A DNA stretch of 64,000 nt from Diacronema lutheri. Its lineage: Eukaryota > Haptophyta > Pavlovophyceae > Pavlovales > Pavlovaceae. The translations under genes were made by a program, and so were the position numbers. Below, piece after piece: positions 40,401 to 47,934 of the stretch (within the stretch, counting starts at the first letter, position 1; each line of letters opens with the position of its first letter). The notes under the pieces are model-generated. The model did no database searches and was not told the origin of the DNA. It was given only the letters and a program-made list of their open reading frames with translations. The DNA lies in assembly GCA_019448385.1 (NCBI GenBank), contig JAGTXO010000002.1, positions 992,001-1,056,000 of the forward strand. Direction: 5' to 3'.

Positions 40401-41785
40401 ACGGACTCGCGGAATGAGGTGAAGATGATCACGCACGAGTGCGAGTGTCCAACCGGCGCGCCGCCACCGAGTGTCGCGTGCGGCGCCGCGGCGGCGCCGC
40501 CGTCCTCTGCGCCCGCCTCGGCGGCCGCGCCGTGCGCGCCTGCGCCCGTGCCGCCGTCCGGCGCGTCGTCGCGCGCAAAGTGAGCCCGCACGACGCCTTC
40601 CAGCGCGGCGAGCTTTGGGAATACGGGCGCGGCGGGATCCGTCGCCATCTCGCGTAGCCGCACGACGAGCTGCGCAAACTCGCCCGCGCTCTCAAGCGCC
40701 ACGCGGCGCGCGATGCTCTGCTTGGCCGCGTTCGCGCCCGGCTGGCGGAGCGCCTGGTCGATCTCATCGAAGAAGGAGAGCGCGGACTGTGGGCCGTGCT
40801 TGTGCAGCAACGTGAGCCCGTGCATCAGACCCATCGCCGCGCCAAAATCGGCGCGCACCGAGCCGCGCTCCTCGGCGGAAAGCGGCCGGTGGTCGTGCTC
40901 AGGCGCTGCGCTCGCGCTGTCTGCGAACTTTTGCATCGCCTTCTGCAGCGTCATCACCGACGTGCGCTGCGGGTTGACCTCAAAGAAGGCGCGCCGGCTC
41001 GTCAGTCGCTTTAGCACGTCGGAGATCACCTTCTCCAGCCGCGCCTTGAGCCCGACGAGCGCGGCGCATTCGGGCACGGACAGCACCGTCACCTCCTTGC
41101 GGTGCGTGTACGCCATCACGTCGGCCGACTGCTCGTCGCGGAACTCAATGTGCGCGACGAGCATGTTGTCGACGATGCGCTGCAGTGTCTTGACGTCCTT
41201 GCCCGGCGTCGCCGAGAGCGCGAGCGCGCGGAAGCGGCCGCGCGTCGCCGCGCAGACTGCGCGGAGCACGCCGCAGTAAGCGTAGTTGCCGATCGCGCGG
41301 TGCGCCTCGTCGATCACGACGCAAACGACGCGGTGCGCCGGGCAGATGCCGAGTTCCATGTCGTTCTGCCCTGTTTGCGGCGTCAGGAAGAAGGTGTGCG
41401 CGCGCGCCCACGCCTTCTCGCGCGCCTCCCTTGGCATCTTGCCCGTCAGCTCCGCCGAGTCGTCGTGCGAGAGGCCAACGAGCGAGCGGCACGCGTCGAT
41501 CTGCTGCGCGACGAGCGGCTTGGTCGGTGCCATGAAGAGCACGATGCCATCGGGGAACCACCGCCGAAAGTTGTGCATGACCACCGCGGCGATGAACGTC
41601 TTGCCGAGACCCGTCGGCAGGCAGACGAGGGTATTCTTCGTGAGCGCCTCGCATACGATCGCGTGCTGGTAAGTGCGCATAGGCACGTTGAGCGGGTAGA
41701 TCCAGCTCCTCGCGAGCGACGCTTCGAGAGCGGGCAACCCGCCCTCCGCACCCGCCGCCCCCCCGTCCGCTCCGCGCTCCGCCAT
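37364..41785 (-). CDS. FANCM: FANCM/Mph1-type DNA helicase
   Basis: 1,473 aa, ATG at 41785, one exon. The SF2 helicase core occupies residues about 30-650: PTGLGKTFIAAVV (Walker A), APTKPLVAQQ, VIDEAHRAIG (DEAH), LSATPG, an insert domain of about 200 residues typical of the Hef/FANCM group, then IIFTSFRESV, GEEGLDIGAVDLIV and QRFGRTGRHRSGR. The second half is long, Pro/Ala-rich and disordered; no ERCC4 nuclease motif was recognised, as in the inactive or absent nuclease region of FANCM and Mph1. It remodels replication forks and D-loops in the nucleus during interstrand crosslink repair and recombination. The extreme C-terminus is acidic with GSESEADSFICDDSD. Its start is 56 bp from that of the ABC-F gene. 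Confidence 0.93.
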   Translation of the reverse strand: MAERGADGGAAGAEGGLPALEASLARSWIYPLNVPMRTYQHAIVCEALTKNTLVCLPTGLGKTFIAAVVMHNFRRWFPDGIVLFMAPTKPLVAQQIDACRSLVGLSHDDSAELTGKMPREAREKAWARAHTFFLTPQTGQNDMELGICPAHRVVCVVIDEAHRAIGNYAYCGVLRAVCAATRGRFRALALSATPGKDVKTLQRIVDNMLVAHIEFRDEQSADVMAYTHRKEVTVLSVPECAALVGLKARLEKVISDVLKRLTSRRAFFEVNPQRTSVMTLQKAMQKFADSASAAPEHDHRPLSAEERGSVRADFGAAMGLMHGLTLLHKHGPQSALSFFDEIDQALRQPGANAAKQSIARRVALESAGEFAQLVVRLREMATDPAAPVFPKLAALEGVVRAHFARDDAPDGGTGAGAHGAAAEAGAEDGGAAAAPHATLGGGAPVGHSHSCVIIFTSFRESVFEITAHLERLSGCGVRATHFIGQGGGRAGARGQTQKEQQAVVERFRRGEYNVLVCTCIGEEGLDIGAVDLIVCYDAVQAPTRLVQRFGRTGRHRSGRCVVLVNEGADAESHARGVKNSAAMKRALQKQHGIRLFDGSERMVPAGRLECIQSVLAIPDAPPPAPPRAKRARRERSKADEQGACADGARRARKPAAHARARAAEPRATRLPWLPSQDDDFERNTGAQQRAEGAAGELSSEDDCGRDAEGAGAAHAALLAVEQARSPAPHLRALVADGDDARADALPLEARSDRSPLPHLSASALDGAQGVAPSVRHAMLIDASSADAAVEGRQLGRAAACGVGAAGLHLGDALQACARAEPPIAVPGHDKSSVVEEREWVYALCSQPTDDMLFPSQGGGCSPASGLPSLAFADALAPTGCELRPLPSPAKRLRARLLQALAVLGPTPTPLRAPPGRWFAPHDPSLMHVQSPRRHASRAPLLPHVPLPSPGRSAALGSAALEPLEGSRSQPQVPFASARARHAARSRTPPPPPPTLLPPPRRTATPPPPPPSPPPPPPSLPRPRAERLEVEGPRERASPHRASVLETPVAADLAIELAFLETVSLDELFAPPPPAPEPSARQQQPAPSRDAHQQGTAAMRPASAAVAPPASSTRAHAEPTSRAAAAACSTVAQAPALCRAHARVKAAPIRAYARENISPHVDAVASSKAWRVSLETVCGRALAPQPARPPLAPLPAAGPCAADHSRAPAFNATPTPERAFAAAAAAQRAGRAPARADAPAAPPPSGTSPSSLPARAPALVRRRRAVVLTQSPAPIAVEAPPSSASPSPLPARAPALVCRRRAVVLTQSPPIAVEAKRGAPNGHSADCPVAVRAKRARAGASRRPRTKFIDDEAGVSGSDESGGSSDVDDDAHACISQLIDDDADERADDDRATRWHFARAQLSGSSPDVLCLPTPARMARFRAERRIVRDTPERDYARTEARADGTGSESEADSFICDDSDPISFLPSTSGPSV

Positions 41786-41841
41786 CCCCGCCGTAAGTTT
41801 GACGTTTGAATTGGGGTTGCCGCCCTGCTGCTGCAGCCACG
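41786..41841. promoter_or_regulatory. 56-bp shared head-to-head promoter, FANCM and ABC-F
   Basis: The two opposite ATGs are only 56 bp apart. The interval holds GTTTGACGTTTGAATTGG (41796-41813), an A/T-richer patch that likely directs both starts. It is the shortest intergenic spacer between divergent genes in the window. Confidence 0.5.
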
Positions 41842-42792
41842 ATGCCCGCCCTCGTGGCCGTTCTGGCGGCCGTCGGCATGGTGCGAGGCCTTGGGCCTCG
41901 AGGTTCGCCGCGCGCGGCCGCGCGCGGCGCGGTGCGCGCGCTCGCGCGCGTCGATCTTGGCTCTGCTCCGCTCCTCGTTGCCGAGGACGTGGAGGTCCGC
42001 TTCGCCGGGCGCGACGAGCCGCTCTTCACGCGCGTCAACCTCGCCATCCGCACAGGCGAGCGCGTCGCGGTCGTCGGGCGAAACGGCGGCGGTAAGACGA
42101 CGCTCCTTCGCGTGCTGGGCGGGATGCTCCCGCCCTCAGCCGGCCGCGTCCTCCGCTCCTCCGAGCCGCCCGCCCTCCGCATCGGCTACGTGGCGCAGGA
42201 TGGGCTCGAGGCGTTGCGCGCGTCGAAGTGCAGCGCCGAGGCGATCGTGCAGCGCGCCGTGCTCGACGCTGGGCTGCCGCCTGACGCGTGCGCACGCGGC
42301 GCCGCCGGATCGGCGGAGGAGGCCGCGGCCGCCCTCGCGCTCGCACGCACGCAGCTTGAGCGCCTCGGCTTTGGCGAGCGCGAGCGCGCGATCGCGCCGG
42401 GCGCGCTCTCGCACGGCTGGGCGATGCGCACGTCGCTCGCGTGCGCGCTCGCGCCGCGCCCGCAGCTGCTGCTGCTCGACGAGCCGACTAACCACGTGGA
42501 TCTGCGCACCCTCGAGTGGCTCGAGCGCTACCTGGCCTCCGCCGAGCTCGCCGGCACGGCTATGCTGCTCGTCTCGCACGACCGCGAGTTTGTCGACCGG
42601 GTTGCGACCGCCGTCCTCGACGTCGACGGCGGACGCGTGCGCCGCTTCGAGGGTGGATACCGGCAGTTCTCCAACCTGAAGCGGATTCAGATTGAGGCGG
42701 GGCGCGAGCGCCAGGCGCGCGGCGTGAGCGTCGAGCAGGTCGAGCAGGGCGCGCCGCGCGGCCGCGAGCGCGCTGGCAGCGGTCGCCGAGGC

Positions 42793-42824
<32 letters not shown>

Positions 42825-44244
42825 TGACGACGACGACTGGGAGGCGGACGAAGCGATTGCGGCGTGGCGTCGGTCGCCAAAGCCGTGGGAGGCGATGCGC
42901 GAGCTCGGCACAGCGGGCGGCACCAAAGGGGCCGTGCGCGCCAAACCGCTCCGCTTCCGCCTCGCGCGAGCGCCCAAGTGCGCAGACAACCTCGGAGGCC
43001 TCGCTGACTGCACGTTTGCCTTTGCGGCCGATGGCGTCGAGCCGGCTCGCGCACCGCGCCCGCTGCTTGAAAGCGCGACGCTTCCGGTGCGACGCGGCGA
43101 TCGGCTCGGCATCATTGGCGACAACGGCTCGGGCAAATCGACCCTCCTCCGCCTCCTCGCTGGCCAGCTGCAGCCGAGCGCCGGCTGCGCGGCGCTCGCG
43201 CCCGCCGCCGAGTCGGCGAGCGTGCCGCGCGCCAAGAGGGCGCGAGCCAGCGAGCGGGCGCGCGTCGGCGGCGCGCCCGGCTCTGTGCGCGCCTTCGTCT
43301 ACTCGCAGGACGCCGCCGACTCGCTCGACGGCGACTTCACTCTCCTTGAGGCGGTGAAGCACGCCGCGGTCGCGCTCGTGACAGTCGTGCCACCGCCGGG
43401 CGCGGCCGACGGCGCCGACGGCGTCGAGGCCACGCCCGAGGCTGGCGCCGGCGCGTGTCGCGCGGCAGAGGACGCAGCCGCCGCGTTTCAAAGCGATGGC
43501 GCGAGCGCCGACTCAGAGACCGTACTCGTGCACCGCGCGCTGTCGCGCATGCGCTTTGCCAAGCACTCGCATGGGAGGCGCGTCGCCGAGCTCTCGGGCG
43601 GCGAGCGCGCGCGGCTGCTGCTCTGTGCGCTCGTCCTCTCACGCGCCAATGTGCTCCTCCTCGACGAGCCGACCAACCATCTCGACATTGACACGGTCGA
43701 GATGCTCGAGGAGGCGCTCCGGTACTATGACGGCACGCTCATCGTTGCGTCGCACGACCGCTTCTTCGTCTCGCAGACGACGCGCACCGTCGTCGCACTC
43801 GGCACGGGCGCGGACGGCGGCGAGGCCGGCGCGGACGACGGCGGTTCCTCCGCAGCACGCACCGCTGATCGCCCAGCCCAACTGCGCGTGTTTCCGGGCG
43901 GCTGGGCGGAGTACGCGGCGTCGGCGGATGCAGCGTGGCGCGGCGCCGCCGACGCGGCCGGGCGACGTGCAGACGACGAGCGGTTTGTGGGCTCGCGCAC
44001 GCACGCGCCCAAGATGGTCACCATTGACGGTCGCTACTTCGACGCGAGCGGGCGCGAGCTCGCGGTGAAGCCGACACGGCTCGAGCGGAGGCGCGTGCGC
44101 GAGCGCGGTAGCCTGCGCGTGCGCGCGCCCGGTGCGCTCAAGCGCATGAAGCACACGAAGCGCGCGAGCGCGGGTAAGCGGCGCGCGGCGCGCGGCACGG
44201 ACGGCGGGCCGGACGCCGCCGCATCCAAGCCCGCTGCAAAGTGA
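41842..44244 (+). CDS. ABC-F ATPase, probable organelle translation factor
   Basis: 800 aa, ATG at 41842, one exon. Two ABC ATPase domains without membrane helices. NBD1 has GRNGGGKTT and LLLLDEPTNHVD; its signature is LSHGW instead of LSGGW. NBD2 has GDNGSGKST, LSGGERARLLL and LLLLDEPTNHLD. The inter-domain linker, which in EttA/Uup proteins contacts the ribosome, contains a run of twelve Asp. The N-terminus MPALVAVLAAVGMVRG followed by an Arg/Ala-rich stretch resembles a bipartite plastid-targeting signal. ABC-F proteins act at the ribosomal E site to rescue or regulate translation; a plastid role is inference. The basic C-terminus (KHTKRASAGKRRAARG) may bind RNA. Confidence 0.9.
42797..42837 (+). 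repeat. GAC trinucleotide run coding poly-Asp in ABC-F
   Basis: A run of GAC/GAT codons encoding twelve Asp between the two ATP-binding domains, so the linker that would face ribosomal RNA is locally very acidic. Confidence 0.85.
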
Positions 44245-44287
44245 ATTCAGAACACGACACACAGATCCATCGGGAGTTTTCGTGGCG

Positions 44288-44362
44288 ACGGCGAGTGTGC
44301 GTCGTCTGCAGCCGCGAGCGCCTCGGCGCTTGTGGCCGGCTGCAGAGTCATGGGCTCGCCGT
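44288..44362 (-). ncRNA. SECIS element, form 2, in the 3' UTR of the selenoprotein gene
   Basis: Minus-strand order: helix I ACGGCGAG (44355-44362) pairs with CTCGCCGT (44288-44295). The quartet is ATGA (44348-44351) opposite CGA (44302-44304), the non-Watson-Crick core. Helix II TCTGCAGCCG (44337-44346) pairs perfectly with CGGCTGCAGA (44305-44314). An internal loop with the unpaired ACAA follows, and the apical helix III AGCGCC/GGCGCT (44317-44330) makes it form 2. It begins 52 nt after the stop codon of the upstream coding region, as required for SBP2-dependent recoding of UGA. Confidence 0.88.
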
Positions 44363-44414
44363 GCCAACGTCGACTCGCTGTGGCGCGCAGGCCAGGTGCA
44401 GGCCCAAAAACAAG

Positions 44415-45062
44415 CTACGCGACAACCTTCGGGATGGCGGCGTCGAGGACCGCCTTGAGTGGCGCGTGGTCGCCGGTTGACTTGTCAAAGTGCTGGTAAA
44501 TGCAGCGCTCGCCCGCAAAGACGAACGTGCCGCCCTGCTGCAGGGCCTGCGACTGCTCGGGCGGGATCCACACCTTCCAGTTGGAAAGCACGCCGAGCAG
44601 GTCCTTAGCGCCGTCGCGCTTGATGCGATCGAGGATCGCGTACGGCGTCGACGGGCTGAAGAATGTCTCGCCCACGCCCTTGTACAGGCCGATGGCACTG
44701 TAGCACGACGACGTCGGGTCGGCGTACAGGCACTCGCGCGGGAAGGCGAGGTGATCGCAGAATGCGGGGCCGCGCTCGGGCGTGCCGATGCCGACGGCGA
44801 CGAGCTTGACGCCCGCCGCGTCCAGCAGCGGCTTCGCGTCTCGGAACTGGCTCGCCAGCTCCTGGCAGAAAGGTCACCCGAACGAGCGGAAGAAGACGCA
44901 CACCGCGCGCTCGCCCGCAGCCGCGTCCCAGCCGGACGTCACGTCGACGCGCGTCAGATCGGTCGCGCGGTACACCGCATTGCCCCGCAGCCGTGAGTAG
45001 AGGCTCGCCTGGCCCGTCACCGCCGCGGTGGCCGCAGCCGCGTGCAAGAGCGCGAGAGCCAT
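44415..45062 (-). CDS. SelU: Selenoprotein of the SelU/PRXL2 (AhpC-TSA_2) family with U-x-x-C redox motif
   Basis: 215 aa from the ATG at 45062, with an in-frame TGA at 44874-44876 read as selenocysteine 63. The flanks are FFRSFG-U-PFCQELASQF, so Sec takes the first place of the thioredoxin-like CxxC. The TGA is followed in the same frame by 152 conserved residues (KLVAVGIGTPERGPAFCDHL, ECLYADPTSSCYSAIGLYKG and beyond). Family layout, the position of Sec and a SECIS 52 nt after the stop support recoding. An N-terminal signal peptide (MALALLHAAAATAAVTG) sends it to the ER or plastid. SelU/PRXL2 proteins are peroxiredoxin-like oxidoreductases. An upstream ATG at 45116 is possible. It shares a 113-bp promoter with a PDI gene. 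Confidence 0.88.
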
Positions 45063-45175
45063 CGCCGCACCGAGTGGCCCTCTGCACCGAACTCGCCCGA
45101 AGGAGTTTGGCGCCACCCTCGAATTCGGAAGCTGAAACTGTCCAGCGACCGCCCAGTTCTCCCCCCCCGGTTGTG
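45063..45175. promoter_or_regulatory. Shared head-to-head promoter, selenoprotein and PDI
   Basis: 113 bp between opposite ATGs (45062 minus, 45176 plus). It contains GAATTCGGAAGCTGAAACTG and a C8 run close to the PDI start. Two secretory-pathway thiol-redox genes share it, suggesting joint expression. Confidence 0.5.
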
Positions 45176-45917
45176 ATGCCGCGAGCAGTGCTCTTGCGCG
45201 CGTGCGTCGCGTGCACGCTCGCCTGCGTAGCGTCCGGGGCCGCAGTGGACTTGACTTCCGAGACGTTCGACTCGCTCGTCTTTGAGTCGGGCAAGAACGC
45301 CATGGTATGCGTTGGACGCGCGTGGGCGGCGGCGCGGGAGCGGTTGCAGGCCGCCGCGCGCGGCGCGCGTGACCTCACGGCCGCGCTCCGCGGCCACGCT
45401 GCCGCGCTTCAATGCGCGCCTCGCGAACTCACCCTTGCGCCCGCAGATCAAGTTCTTCGCCCCGTGGTGCGGCCACTGCAAGGCGATGAAGCCAGCGTGG
45501 GACGAGCTCGGCACGGAGTACAGCGACTCGAGCTCGGTGCTCATCGCCGATGTCGACTGCACGGCGGAGTCTTCCAAGGGGCTGTGTGAGAAGCACGGCG
45601 TGAACGGCTTCCCCACCATCAAGTCGTTCACGAGTGACACTGGCAAGGACGGGCAGGACTACGAGGGCGGCAGGGACCTCGAGTCGCTCAAGGCATACGT
45701 GAGCGAGAACCTCGCGGCCAAGTGCCTCATCGCCGAGCCGGCGGCGTGCACAGAGAAAGAGGTGGGGTTCATCGCAAAGATGCAGGCTAAAGGGGGCAAG
45801 GCGGAGGCGGCCGCCGAGCTGAAGCGGCTCGAGGGTTTGAAGGGCAACCCGATGGCGCCCGACCTCAAAAAGTGGGTCAACCAGCGCGTCGCGATCTTGC
45901 AGCAGCTCGCGAAGTGA
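45176..45917 (+). CDS. Protein disulfide isomerase, single thioredoxin domain with ERp29-type C-terminal domain
   Basis: Two exons, 45176-45304 and 45447-45917 (199 aa), GT-AG intron, phase 0. A signal peptide (MPRAVLLRACVACTLACVASG) is followed by a thioredoxin domain with active site FFAPWCGHCKAMKPAW and the cis-Pro loop GVNGFPTIKSF. The C-terminal 70 residues (AKCLIAEPAACTEKEVGFIAKM to the end) form a helical domain like the D domain of ERp29 and plant PDIL2. PDIs form and reshuffle disulfides in the ER lumen. The C-terminus is LQQLAK, without a KDEL-type retrieval signal, so retention may need a partner or the protein may move on. Confidence 0.93.
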
Positions 45918-45965
45918 GAGCGGCTGAGTCTGAGTGACAAGGTCGGCGTGCCATCCGCCTCAAGC

Positions 45966-46961
45966 TCACGAATCCATCTCGATGCCCACGGCTTTGAGCT
46001 CGCTCGCGATGGCGGGCCGGCCGACGCCCGCGGCGCGCATCAGCTCGTGCACGTCGAGCCTGCCCGACTTGACGGCGGCCGCCACATCGTGCCGCCTGGC
46101 CCACACGAGACACGTGTACTCGTCATCGCACGCGTTGCCATGGATGCACGAGCAGCCCTCGCGGCTGCGCCCGTCGGCGCTCAAGTCCTCTTGCAGCCGC
46201 TGCGATCGCTCCGCGCGCGCCTGGGCCGTTTCGAGCTGATCCCACGCCCTGGCGCTCGCGCCCGCGCTGCGCGGCAGGTTGGCTTTGTTCAGCGTGCGCA
46301 GCCGCGGCCCGCATAAAGCAACGAGCGCCTTTTGGAACGCGTCGGGCGCATCCTCCGCTGCGGGGCAGTCGCTCGCGTCGACCGCCTCGAGCGGCAGCCC
46401 GCGCAGGCATTGGAAGGCGCTCACTTCCTTGAGCGGGTTGTCCGCGACGACAAGTTCGGCGAGGCGCGCGAGCGGGCGCAGGTGGCCCGCACTGGGCGCC
46501 AGCACGCCGAGTCCACAGCCCTCGAGCACGAGTGCGCGCACGTTGGCGAGGCCATCCCAGCAGCCTGCGGCGCACACGTCAAGGCCAACGTTGAAGGAGA
46601 GGTCGAGGCGGCGGAGGTGCGGCGCGTGCTCGCCCAAGCTGCGCGGCACGGCGAGCAGCGCGTTGTTCGACAAGTTGAGGTCCATCAGCACGCACACCGA
46701 ATCGCACGCGAACGAGCGCAGCGATGCGGACGCGAGGTCGAGCGACACGACATGCGACGCGGCGAGGCCGCCGTGCCGCGCATCAGGGCCGAGGCGAGTG
46801 CACTCCTCCGCGACGAGGGCGATGAACGCGCCAGCCGCGTCGCGTTGCAGCGCAACCTCGGTATCAACGTCTCCCATACGGGTCTCATTGTCGAGGATGA
46901 TCGTCTGGAGCTCCTCGCGCGCGATGCGCTGCCAAAGCGCGTCATCGAGCGCGGGCGGCAT
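45966..46961 (-). CDS. Leucine-rich repeat protein
   Basis: 331 aa, ATG at 46961, one exon. Residues about 70-215 contain five or six LRRs of the LxxLxLxxN type: VVSLDLASASL, LMDLNLSNNALLAVP, LRRLDLSFNVGLDV, VRALVLEGCGLGVL and LAELVVADNPLKEV, closing with an LRR-cap-like PRLRTLNKA. A short helical region and a Cys/His cluster (CSCIHGNACDDEYTCLVW) follow; the Cys could bind metal. It has no signal peptide, so it is probably cytosolic or ciliary. LRR-cap proteins of this size often act as axonemal or RNA-processing scaffolds, but no assignment is possible. It is convergent with the PDI gene. Confidence 0.8.
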   Translation of the reverse strand: MPPALDDALWQRIAREELQTIILDNETRMGDVDTEVALQRDAAGAFIALVAEECTRLGPDARHGGLAASHVVSLDLASASLRSFACDSVCVLMDLNLSNNALLAVPRSLGEHAPHLRRLDLSFNVGLDVCAAGCWDGLANVRALVLEGCGLGVLAPSAGHLRPLARLAELVVADNPLKEVSAFQCLRGLPLEAVDASDCPAAEDAPDAFQKALVALCGPRLRTLNKANLPRSAGASARAWDQLETAQARAERSQRLQEDLSADGRSREGCSCIHGNACDDEYTCLVWARRHDVAAAVKSGRLDVHELMRAAGVGRPAIASELKAVGIEMDS

Positions 46962-47062
46962 CGATGGCCCTTCAAGACCAGCTTTCCTTTAAGACGGTAG
47001 TATTACTAAGTGCGGTGTGGTGGTATGGGTAGTAATCATCACGTCTTCGCCAAGAGGAGGTG

Positions 47063-47087
47063 GAACTTGCCTTTGATGGGCAAGTTC
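47063..47087. other. 9-bp inverted repeat in a head-to-head promoter
   Basis: GAACTTGCC (47063-47071) and GGCAAGTTC (47079-47087) are exact reverse complements with a 7-nt spacer TTTGATG. The element lies 27 bp before the ATG at 47114 in the 152-bp space between two divergent genes, so it could be a protein-binding dyad or a 5' UTR hairpin. Confidence 0.5.
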
Positions 47088-47113
47088 ATGGACCGTCCCT
47101 CGGCAACTGAGTG

Positions 47114-47926
47114 ATGGGCGGCGCGTCGAGCGTGCCTCCTCGCCTCGAGCGCAGAGTTTCACAAATCGAGCGCGAGTGGGCGGCGCATGGCCTTGACGTG
47201 CTCGAGCTCGTTTCGTCGATGACCTATGTTGCGGTCTTTTTCAACCAGCTCGTCAAGATCAGAGCGCGCCGCGCGACGCGGCTGTGGCGTCGCGCGACGC
47301 GCGCCGTCTGGCTGGCGCGCGCGCTTGACGCGCGGCGGCTCCAGCTCGTGCGCGAGACGTTTGGCACGCTGCGTAAGTATTCGCCCTACGCGGGCGTTGG
47401 CTTCCAGGTGCTCGGCACCAAGCGCCACTTCACGCTGACGAGTCGCGGCCTCTGCTGGTCGCGCGCCCCTGTGTACAACGAGAACGTGCGTCTCACGTCC
47501 ACAATCAAAGGCATTCCGTTCTGGCGGATGAGCCGCATCGCGATCACGCACCCACGAACGAGCACCGGCTTCCTCATCAATGTCTACTGCGCCGAGGGGG
47601 GCGCCTTTGTCGGCACCGACATGATCACTTACAAGTTCAGAGGCTCCCGAGACGACGTGCTGATGTGGACGAGCGCGCTCGCCATCATGGCGATGCCGTA
47701 CAGCCTCGGGCCGCGCGTCACCCATGCGGAAAACCACCAACGTCCAGCGCCGTCGCGGCCGACGTGGGTCGATCGGCCGAGGATGCTCGCGCTTCGTGCG
47801 GCGCACTCTCTCTCACCGAGCAGGTTGCAGGCGCGCGTTGCCGTCGAGGCGCGCCCTCTGAGCGAAGCCCAAGCGCAGGAGCGCGCTGCTGCGCGCGGAC
47901 GTGCGACGACTACGCGCCTGGCATGA
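47114..47926 (+). CDS. Probable N-myristoylated protein with a PH-like domain
   Basis: 270 aa, ATG at 47114, one exon. The start MGGASSVPP fits the N-myristoylation rule (Gly2, small residue at 6), suggesting membrane attachment. A helical region rich in Arg follows. Residues about 95-200 (FQVLGTKRHFTLTSRGLCW, then WRMSRIAITHP, FLINVYC, TYKFRGSRDDVLMWTSALAIM) have the beta-strand/C-terminal-helix pattern of a PH or PH-like domain, where the last helix carries a Trp. Such domains bind phosphoinositides or proteins. The tail is Arg/Ala-rich. No family is certain. It ends 8 bp before the stop of the convergent gene. Confidence 0.6.
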   Translation: MGGASSVPPRLERRVSQIEREWAAHGLDVLELVSSMTYVAVFFNQLVKIRARRATRLWRRATRAVWLARALDARRLQLVRETFGTLRKYSPYAGVGFQVLGTKRHFTLTSRGLCWSRAPVYNENVRLTSTIKGIPFWRMSRIAITHPRTSTGFLINVYCAEGGAFVGTDMITYKFRGSRDDVLMWTSALAIMAMPYSLGPRVTHAENHQRPAPSRPTWVDRPRMLALRAAHSLSPSRLQARVAVEARPLSEAQAQERAAARGRATTTRLA

Positions 47927-47934
47927 CACTGCTT

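Noticed and set aside
44874-44876. The TGA in the SelU-like gene as a pseudogene mutation or simple stop
   Set aside because: Its exact place in the CxxC site, the conserved frame after it and the complete SECIS downstream argue for recoding.
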